From: UA16 sp965661575
GTDB taxonomy: Bacteria; Bacteroidota; Bacteroidia; Flavobacteriales_D; Sanyastnellaceae
DNA length: 28,556 nucleotides
Reading direction: 5' to 3'
NCBI GenBank assembly: GCA_965661575.1
Contig: CBFIEJ010000027.1
Span: 1-28,556 of the forward strand
Below are positions 23,168-28,556 of this stretch, in pieces. How positions within the stretch are numbered: position 1 is the first letter of the stretch; every line of letters starts with the position of its first letter. The notes below the pieces were generated by a model that saw only the letters and a program-made list of their open reading frames with translations, ran no database searches and was not told the DNA's origin. Position numbers and translations under genes: made by a program.

Positions 23168-26100
23168 CTAGTTGATCAGATCACCGCGTCTGAGCAATTG
23201 ATACGGACTCAGTTTTTCGAGGTTCATCACGACACTGAACGTGGTACCACCCTTGAAGTTTAGTGTTGAGAAGCCATTGAGTCGTTGAATCACGGGCAGC
23301 TGAACTTTCAAAAACAACACCTGTACCTCCAAGCCTGCTGTGAAAAGATCCATCTCTCTCCCGATCAAACCCCCTCCATATAAACTCAGGCGCTTGGTAA
23401 GGTCGCGTGATACTCGTGCAGAGAGCATTTGGTCTACACGGGTCTGAAACGCATCTGCATTGCTTGAATATGGAACGTCCATAATAGACAAACCGCCTTG
23501 TTCTCGCGCAATGATTCGACTCAGCAGGCCATCCATACCGCGTCCTAGGAAGGCATGGTCTTTGAACATATCAGTGTTGCCCGCTATACCCGCATTCATG
23601 AGCGGATAAACCCATACCGAACCAAAAGACTGAGCCGCGTAGACGCGCCAATTCCAGCCAAGTCCCCGACGATTCACATCTTTTCTGCCTTCCCAAATGG
23701 CCTCCACGGTCAGTGAACGATCAATGAGTTCTGGCAAAATCGGAGAGCTGAAGAATGAATTGCGACCGCCAAAAGCTCCATAAAGCCACGATTCTGAGCC
23801 CGCTGCGGTGATGCGCAACTCCCCGTTTTGTTGGAGGTTGCCGCGCTCGCGACCAATGGTGTAATTGAGTCGTACCGCTTGTCGATTTGTCGTCGGGTTG
23901 GGCGCAAATCCCGGATCAATCCCAAGCCCTTTCGATCGTTCGCGAACGTCGATGAGGGAGACGCTCAACTCGGACCTCAACGGAATTCCAGGGTTTGCAT
24001 TGAACCGATGAATGTACTGGAGGCTCGACCGGAAGTAATCGATGTCATAAACATTTGCAATGCCTTCCTGGGCAAATTTTCGGATTTGTGCTTCGAACCT
24101 TCCATTTCCCATTTTGAACGAGGCCCGTCCAATTCCTGCCAGTTCGGAACGGCTCGCACTCCACAGCGGCATCGCCATCCACTCCCAATTGCGCAGCGGT
24201 AACACGCTGTTGTGCAGAACGAGTCCCGCAAGCAATGCATCGTGCGCGTTCCAGGCCACTGCAGGCAGCCAGTTCAGTTGGGTTTTGGTGCCATCCTCCA
24301 ACCGGGTGAGCATGCGCAAACTCAAAGGCTCGATGCACCGCAACAGTCCCGATGTTTTGATCGTATTGTTTTGTGGATGAGCATCCATGGAAACGCTTTC
24401 GTGGTCGATCCTCAACGCTGTATACGAAGCACCATTGTCATCCTTTGCAGCGATGAGCAAATTGCCCGATGCGTTTGATTTCAAAGGATTGTACCAGTCG
24501 ATGAGCTTCCAAACCGAATCAGCTACGCAACCATATAGAGGCCACGGCCCCTCCAGATCTCCTCGATTCTGAATCGAAACCAACAACGAATCTCCTGAAG
24601 ACCCACGTTCGCGCCGTAACCCTGCGATGGCATAATCCGTCTGGCCTGTGGTTGGAATGAGGCCGTCAAAAAACCATGCAAGATCCTTTCGTGTGCTGGA
24701 TTCTAGTGATCGTTGCAAATCGTCCGGACTTGGGTGCTTGAATTTCCAGTCACTGAAATATGAACGCATTGCTGCATCAAACTGCGGCGTTCCAAGGGAT
24801 TGGCGCAAGTATTCGAAAGCAGCGGCTGATTTTTTGTAGACGACCGTGCCGTAGTTGATGCCGCTGAATGCATCCGAATGGCATTGCATGGGCTGATCGT
24901 CACTCATGCGGGCGCTCAACAGGTAAGCCAATGCATCGCGGCTCTCATATGAGCGACCCATCAAATCCAAGGACTTCATGATGGGGGTTGCCTCTTCGAC
25001 CATGCCCGTGAGGCCAATCGCATCGCCATATTTCTCTACAAAATAGCGGGTCTCGTTGAATGAATTGATGCCCTCATCCATCCACGCATTGGTGCGCTCG
25101 TTGGACCCCAAAATGCCATAAAACCAATTGTGTCCGACTTCGTGCACGATGACCGTTTCCAGTCCCATAGCTGTGCCCGATTCACCAATCACCGTTACGT
25201 TGGGATACTCCATGCCCCCGCCGGCACTGATGGTCCCGTCCACGGCAGTGACTTGCTCGTACGGGTAATCACCGTTCCATTGCGAATAGTAGCGCGTCGC
25301 ATCGGCGATGTACTCGGGTGCTTTGCGCCACAGTTGCGCTTCGGCAGGCGTAAACATGGACCAAGTAGTGACTTCCCGTCCTGACCATGGCAACTCGGTG
25401 CTTCCCTTGAGTACCCACCACCGCTTGTCGGCAAACCATGCAAAGTCATGCACATTGTCTTGCCGGTAGCGCAGCGTTTTCGTCTCAGTGGCAGACATTG
25501 GAAAGGCATTGACACTATCGGGATTCAACTCCAAATCGTCAAATTCCGTGGCGTCGATTCGGCGTGCAGTCGCGAGGGCGATTGAATCCAAGAACACCTC
25601 CTCTATCTGGTTGTCCGCCCAAGTGGGATCAAAGTCACCCGTTGCACCCACTACGTAGTTTTTGGGCAGCGTAATCTCAACATCAAACGAGCCGTACTCG
25701 GAGTAAAACTCGCCTTGATTTAAATAAGGCATCTCATGCCAGCCGTCGCGATCGTATACCGCCGGCTTAGGGTACCATTGGGTGATCTGGTAGGACTCGC
25801 CAATGTGACCCAGTCGGCTGATTTTGCCGGAAGGCAATTGCACCCGGAAAGGCGTAGCGTATTCCAGCGATTCCCCGGGCGCAAGCGGCTTGGGCAATGT
25901 CAATTTTGCAATGTCGATGTGCTGAGGGTGATAGGACCATTCCGCTACGACACCATCCACTGCGAAGTCAAGCGAATCGATGCCCCCGAGGTCACGTTGC
26001 AGCGCCCAAAACATGAACATTTCACCTTGCCTGAATTTTTGCTGCGCCAGCGCCGTCTGTCCATTTTTGTAGGCATTGGGCCAAAGATGAATCCATATAA

Positions 26101-26296
26101 ATTCCAGCGTATCGCCGCTGTTGTTGGTGTACGTGGTCGCGATGTCGCCGCGCAATGTATGCTCGGTATCATCCAGCGCCACCGCAATTTGATGGTCCAC
26201 GGTTTGTTGGAAGTAGTCCGCTTGGGCAACCGCTGGTTCACACAGAAAAGCGGATGCTACCATAGCAATGACGAAGGAAAGTGCCGTGGATCTCAT
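23168..26296 (-). CDS. Large M1-family zinc metallopeptidase, exported
   Basis: A 1042-residue protein with a signal peptide (about 1-25, MRSTALSFVI...AVAQA). The catalytic M1 part (about 30-600) has the beta-saddle N-domain, GGGMEYPNVTVI in place of GAMEN (about 347-358), and H385-E386-x2-H389-x18-E408, the full gluzincin zinc site. The remaining 400 or so residues are not the usual M1 ERAP1-like helical domain. They look like many short amphipathic beta strands (for example RSELSVSLIDVRER, LTVEAIWEGRKD, SLYGGGLIGREMDLFTAGLEVQ) and resemble an outer-membrane barrel or a large beta structure. ATG 26296 is chosen for the signal peptide. Ends 7 bp from the shared terminator. Confidence 0.88.
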   Translation of the reverse strand: MRSTALSFVIAMVASAFLCEPAVAQADYFQQTVDHQIAVALDDTEHTLRGDIATTYTNNSGDTLEFIWIHLWPNAYKNGQTALAQQKFRQGEMFMFWALQRDLGGIDSLDFAVDGVVAEWSYHPQHIDIAKLTLPKPLAPGESLEYATPFRVQLPSGKISRLGHIGESYQITQWYPKPAVYDRDGWHEMPYLNQGEFYSEYGSFDVEITLPKNYVVGATGDFDPTWADNQIEEVFLDSIALATARRIDATEFDDLELNPDSVNAFPMSATETKTLRYRQDNVHDFAWFADKRWWVLKGSTELPWSGREVTTWSMFTPAEAQLWRKAPEYIADATRYYSQWNGDYPYEQVTAVDGTISAGGGMEYPNVTVIGESGTAMGLETVIVHEVGHNWFYGILGSNERTNAWMDEGINSFNETRYFVEKYGDAIGLTGMVEEATPIMKSLDLMGRSYESRDALAYLLSARMSDDQPMQCHSDAFSGINYGTVVYKKSAAAFEYLRQSLGTPQFDAAMRSYFSDWKFKHPSPDDLQRSLESSTRKDLAWFFDGLIPTTGQTDYAIAGLRRERGSSGDSLLVSIQNRGDLEGPWPLYGCVADSVWKLIDWYNPLKSNASGNLLIAAKDDNGASYTALRIDHESVSMDAHPQNNTIKTSGLLRCIEPLSLRMLTRLEDGTKTQLNWLPAVAWNAHDALLAGLVLHNSVLPLRNWEWMAMPLWSASRSELAGIGRASFKMGNGRFEAQIRKFAQEGIANVYDIDYFRSSLQYIHRFNANPGIPLRSELSVSLIDVRERSKGLGIDPGFAPNPTTNRQAVRLNYTIGRERGNLQQNGELRITAAGSESWLYGAFGGRNSFFSSPILPELIDRSLTVEAIWEGRKDVNRRGLGWNWRVYAAQSFGSVWVYPLMNAGIAGNTDMFKDHAFLGRGMDGLLSRIIAREQGGLSIMDVPYSSNADAFQTRVDQMLSARVSRDLTKRLSLYGGGLIGREMDLFTAGLEVQVLFLKVQLPVIQRLNGFSTLNFKGGTTFSVVMNLEKLSPYQLLRRGDLIN

Positions 26297-26356
26297 TGAT
26301 GCAAGGTTGTTGGTGAATGGGTCACGCCCGAAGTTAGTTCCCTTTGGCTGAATTTG

Positions 26357-26364
26357 TACCTTTG
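26357..26364 (+). promoter_or_regulatory. -7 box of tatA-like gene, 5 nt from the start codon
   Basis: The plus strand reads TACCTTTG, ACGCC, ATG (26370). Exact match to TAnnTTTG. A weak TTA sits at about the -33 distance. Confidence 0.55.
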
Positions 26365-26369
26365 ACGCC

Positions 26370-26672
26370 ATGGGCGCTACAGAAATCGTATTCATCTTTT
26401 TGGTCTATTTGCTGCTGTTTGGCGCCAAGGGGATTCCTTCCTTTGCGCGAACCATGGGCGGCGCTGTGCGTGAGTTTAGGAATGCGACCGATCAGATCCA
26501 ACGTGAAATATTGAGCAGTACCGACGGCATCAAGGAGGAAGTCAATAAAGTGCGGAAGGCAGCCGATGCAGCGGATCCATTCAATTCACCTCCCGCGCGT
26601 CCAAAGCCTCAAGCATCGAAATCACCAGATGTTGCTTCGGATGATGACAACACCGATAAACCCAACTCCTGA
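26370..26672 (+). CDS. tatA: TatA/E-like twin-arginine translocase subunit
   Basis: A 100-residue protein with a short N-terminal TM helix (about 4-18, EIVFIFLVYLLLFGA), the FG hinge, and an amphipathic helix (KGIPSFARTMGGAVREFRNATDQIQREI), then a polar Pro/Ser/Asp-rich tail. This is the TatA/TatB/TatE plan; the length and lack of a longer helix favour TatA. TatA oligomers form the export pore for folded twin-arginine proteins. No tatC is in the window. The stop codon directly abuts the ATG of the exchanger gene, so the two are probably cotranscribed. Confidence 0.85.
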   Translation: MGATEIVFIFLVYLLLFGAKGIPSFARTMGGAVREFRNATDQIQREILSSTDGIKEEVNKVRKAADAADPFNSPPARPKPQASKSPDVASDDDNTDKPNS

Positions 26673-27641
26673 ATGGGCATTCTATTTCTGATTGCAGGGC
26701 TCGTGTTGTTGGTCCTGAGCGGTGACGGCTTGGTACGTTTCGCATCGGGCTTGGCCATCAAAGCCTCCATCCCGCCCGTAATTGTGGGCTTGACCATTGT
26801 TTCAATTGGGACTTCTGCGCCGGAGATCATTGCATCGGTGCGGGCTGCTTTGGAGGGGAACCCGGGCATTACTGTGGGCAATGTCATCGGCTCCAACATT
26901 GCCAACTTGGCCTTGATCTTGGGTGTAACGGCCTTGATTCACCCCGTGCGGGTCGATCGATCCTTGATGCGCACCGACTGGCCCGTATTGGTGGCGGCAT
27001 CGCTGTTGTTTTGGTTTTTTGCACGCAATGGCAGCCTGGAAACCTGGGAAGGAGGAATGTTGCTCGCGGGAGGCATCGGGTTGCTGATCATGCTCTACTT
27101 CCGAAGCCGTTTTGCGAACAAAACCGACCAAGCACTGACAGAAGATTTGGACGAGCAAAAAGATGCAAGTCGGTCAATTTGGATGTTGCTTGGGGGCATC
27201 GTCGTCGCGAGCATCGGGCTTTATTACGGCTCGGAATGGTTCATCGAGGGCGCACGACAACTGGCCAAACAAATGGGCGTCAGTGATCATGTCATTGGGT
27301 TGACCGTGGTGGCTTTTGGCACGAGTGTGCCGGAGTTGGTCGCTTCAGGCATCGCCGCTTGGAAACGAGAATCCGATTTGGCCCTTGGAAACCTCATCGG
27401 TTCCAACATCTTCAACATCTTTTTTGCTGCCGGCTTATCCTCGAGCATCATCGCGTTGCCAGTAGATGCGCAAGCCCTGCAGTTTGACTTTTGGTGGATG
27501 ACGGCCATTGCGCTGATTGTGGGTGCCATGATGTGGCACAAGTCATTGGTGCATCGCTGGAAAGGGGTCGTTCTCCTCCTGGCTTATCTCGTTTACATGG
27601 TCTGTGTAGGCGGCGGATGGACAGAAGGAATCGTGAACTGA
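26673..27641 (+). CDS. Ca2+/Na+ antiporter family protein (CaCA, YrbG-like)
   Basis: A 322-residue inner-membrane antiporter with about ten TMs and the two inverted alpha repeats of the CaCA superfamily: SIGTSAPEIIASVRAALEG with TVGNVIGSNIANLALILG (about 47-95), and AFGTSVPELVASGIAAWKR with ALGNLIGSNIFNIFFAAG (about 213-260). The conserved Glu of each repeat (SAPE, SVPE) and both GNxIGSN motifs coordinate cations. Length equals bacterial YrbG. Ca2+/Na+ exchange is the usual role; the exact ion is not fixed by sequence. Its ATG follows the upstream stop codon with no gap. Confidence 0.92.
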   Translation: MGILFLIAGLVLLVLSGDGLVRFASGLAIKASIPPVIVGLTIVSIGTSAPEIIASVRAALEGNPGITVGNVIGSNIANLALILGVTALIHPVRVDRSLMRTDWPVLVAASLLFWFFARNGSLETWEGGMLLAGGIGLLIMLYFRSRFANKTDQALTEDLDEQKDASRSIWMLLGGIVVASIGLYYGSEWFIEGARQLAKQMGVSDHVIGLTVVAFGTSVPELVASGIAAWKRESDLALGNLIGSNIFNIFFAAGLSSSIIALPVDAQALQFDFWWMTAIALIVGAMMWHKSLVHRWKGVVLLLAYLVYMVCVGGGWTEGIVN

Positions 27642-27661
27642 AGACGTGTGATGGACTTCTG

Positions 27662-28231
27662 ATGAACAAGGAAATCATACTGCGAGAAGGTCCCAGCACC
27701 TGCTGGGTCATCCGCGGAGCATTTGACGAAGTACCGCTGGCCCATTGGACGGAATCCATTCCTTGGCAGCAAAACAGCATTCGGATGTACGGCAAGACGC
27801 ACCCCGAGCCGAGACTGACGGCTTGGATGGGCCCGGCTTATCGGTATTCGAGCATACAGTGGCCTGCTGCCCCCTTCACAGATGAGATGCGCCGGTTTGT
27901 GAAGGAGGTGGAAGTCCACACTGAGACCGCCCGTTACTTCAATGCCTGCCTCTTCAATCAATACCGAGACGGACAGGACTCCATGGGTTGGCACCGCGAC
28001 AACGAACCCGAAATCGACCCCAGCTGCATCGCCAGCGTGAGCTTCGGGGCCTCGCGGGATTTTGTCATCCGGCATCGCACCACGAAGGAAAAATGGCTCG
28101 TTCACCTGCACCATGGCGACCTGCTTGTGATGGAGAATTTGCAAGACGCCTACGAACATGCGCTGCCCAAGCGATTGCGCGTGGGTGAGCCGCGCATCAA
28201 TTTGACCCTGCGGCGGATCCTCAGCCTTTGA
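27662..28231 (+). CDS. AlkB-like 2-oxoglutarate/Fe(II) dioxygenase
   Basis: A 189-residue DNA/RNA-demethylase-like oxygenase. Iron ligands are H-x-D in GWHRDNEPE and the distal His in YEHALPK; the 2-oxoglutarate Arg and AlkB hallmark R-x-N-x-T-x-R appear as RINLTLRR close to the C-terminus. The nucleotide-recognition lid carries YFNACLFNQYRDGQDSMGWH, as in the ALKBH2/3-like bacterial group. It should remove alkyl lesions from nucleic acid bases. An open frame continues far upstream over the exchanger gene, but ATG 27662, 20 bp after that gene, gives the natural N-terminus. Confidence 0.9.
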   Translation: MNKEIILREGPSTCWVIRGAFDEVPLAHWTESIPWQQNSIRMYGKTHPEPRLTAWMGPAYRYSSIQWPAAPFTDEMRRFVKEVEVHTETARYFNACLFNQYRDGQDSMGWHRDNEPEIDPSCIASVSFGASRDFVIRHRTTKEKWLVHLHHGDLLVMENLQDAYEHALPKRLRVGEPRINLTLRRILSL

Positions 28232-28251
28232 GGGATCTAGGAAGAAACACA

Positions 28252-28284
28252 AATCGGCCGCCCCCTCAAAGGGAGCGGCCGATT
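28252..28284. terminator. Probable terminator after the AlkB-like gene
   Basis: A perfect 10-bp stem AATCGGCCGC (28252-28261) / GCGGCCGATT (28275-28284), with CCC/GGG able to extend it inside the loop. The T-run after it is weak (gtcatttc), so termination may be partial or need Rho. Confidence 0.6.
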
Positions 28285-28364
28285 GTCATTTCTCTATCGA
28301 ATCAAAGGGACAAGCCCCCAGAAAGAAATCGTTTCAATCCCTAAAATCTTCTATTTCCGAAGAT

Positions 28365-28372
28365 TACCTTTG
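28365..28372 (+). promoter_or_regulatory. -7 box of panB
   Basis: TACCTTTG matches TAnnTTTG exactly and is followed by a 22-nt leader to the ATG at 28395, a normal short leader as at secDF. No TTG at the expected -33 spacing. Confidence 0.5.
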
Positions 28373-28394
28373 AAATGAAACTTTACTGGAAATC

Positions 28395-28556
28395 ATGTCC
28401 GTTCATCAATCTGCCAAACGCATCACCACCCAGGTGCTTGCTGAAATGAAAGCCAATGGCGAGCCCATCGCCATGCTCACGGCCTATGATTACTCCATGG
28501 CGACCATTGTCGATCAAGCCGGTGTCGACGTGATACTCGTCGGAGACAGCGCATCG
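28395..28556 (+). CDS. panB: 3-methyl-2-oxobutanoate hydroxymethyltransferase, N-terminal part (cut by window edge)
   Basis: The first 54 residues of PanB, which makes ketopantoate from 2-oxoisovalerate and 5,10-methylene-tetrahydrofolate in pantothenate (CoA) synthesis. The signature region PIAMLTAYDYSMATIVDQAG followed by VDVILVGDSAS is present, including the metal-binding Asp in GDS. The gene runs off the right edge with no stop codon, and its start is supported by a -7 box at 28365. Identification is strong despite the truncation. Confidence 0.92.
   Translation, partial: MSVHQSAKRITTQVLAEMKANGEPIAMLTAYDYSMATIVDQAGVDVILVGDSAS

Noticed and set aside
26297..26369. TAACTTCG on the minus strand as promoter of the M1 peptidase gene
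   Set aside because: One mismatch and no -33 TTG; it may be real but cannot be separated from chance.
1..28556. CRISPR array, insertion sequence or prophage
   Set aside because: No spaced direct repeats, transposase motifs or phage structural genes were seen on either strand.

Overview
The window looks like chromosomal DNA of a free-living Bacteroidota, most likely a Flavobacteriales-type organism. The support is: a single fused SecD-SecF protein, DUF5606 and DUF4159 proteins, a PafA-type (threonine-nucleophile) alkaline phosphatase, the near absence of Shine-Dalgarno sequences, and promoters of the Bacteroidota form TTG-N19-TAnnTTTG. Base composition is near-balanced and gene packing is tight. 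I see no integrase, transposase, CRISPR array, phage gene or rRNA. A precise genus cannot be named from the sequence alone.

Layout. 1-350: tail of an unidentified gene, a bidirectional terminator and tRNA-Pro(TGG). 394-3004: a leftward sulfur module, arsR-type repressor, TauE/SafE exporter and a persulfide dioxygenase-rhodanese fusion, with an AT-rich inverted repeat over its promoter. 3105-3870: tRNA-Ser(GCT) and a small secreted Cys/Lys/Ser-rich repeat protein. 3933-6552: L-2-hydroxyglutarate oxidase and an Atg22-like MFS permease, divergent from a 37-bp gap. 6562-8908: two tandem paralogous secreted proteins (NGSFE-type beta domain plus OmpA-like domain). 9074-10652: DNA polymerase III delta subunit, divergent from a stand-alone HsdR-N-like PD-(D/E)XK protein. 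10733-15931: rightward run of DUF5606 protein with a histone-H1-like tail, 3-hydroxyacyl-CoA dehydrogenase, a voltage-gated K+ channel with a C-terminal zinc ribbon, long-chain acyl-CoA ligase, PAP2 phosphatase and a FluC/CrcB fluoride channel. 16006-19298: PafA-like phosphatase coupled to an M61 peptidase. 19334-20044: DUF4159 protein. 20132-23062: SecDF. 23168-26296: large M1 metallopeptidase. 26370-28231: TatA-like protein, Na+/Ca2+ exchanger family protein and AlkB-like dioxygenase. 28395 to the end: start of panB.

How the parts fit: sulfane-sulfur oxidation and export in the first cassette; envelope export (SecDF, TatA) close to several exported or envelope proteins (M1 peptidase, PafA, OmpA-like pair); and fatty-acid activation and oxidation (ligase, hydroxyacyl-CoA dehydrogenase). 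The rest is core housekeeping.

The most unusual signal is not a protein. Five genes carry a perfect TAnnTTTG box, and two more a one-mismatch version, placed only 4-5 nt before the start codon. If this box is the usual -7 element, transcription would begin at or next to the AUG, so these would be leaderless or nearly leaderless mRNAs. Both tRNA genes instead have a complete TTG-N19-TAnnTTTG promoter, which shows that the box is a promoter element in this genome. I found no strong evidence for an entirely new multigene system.
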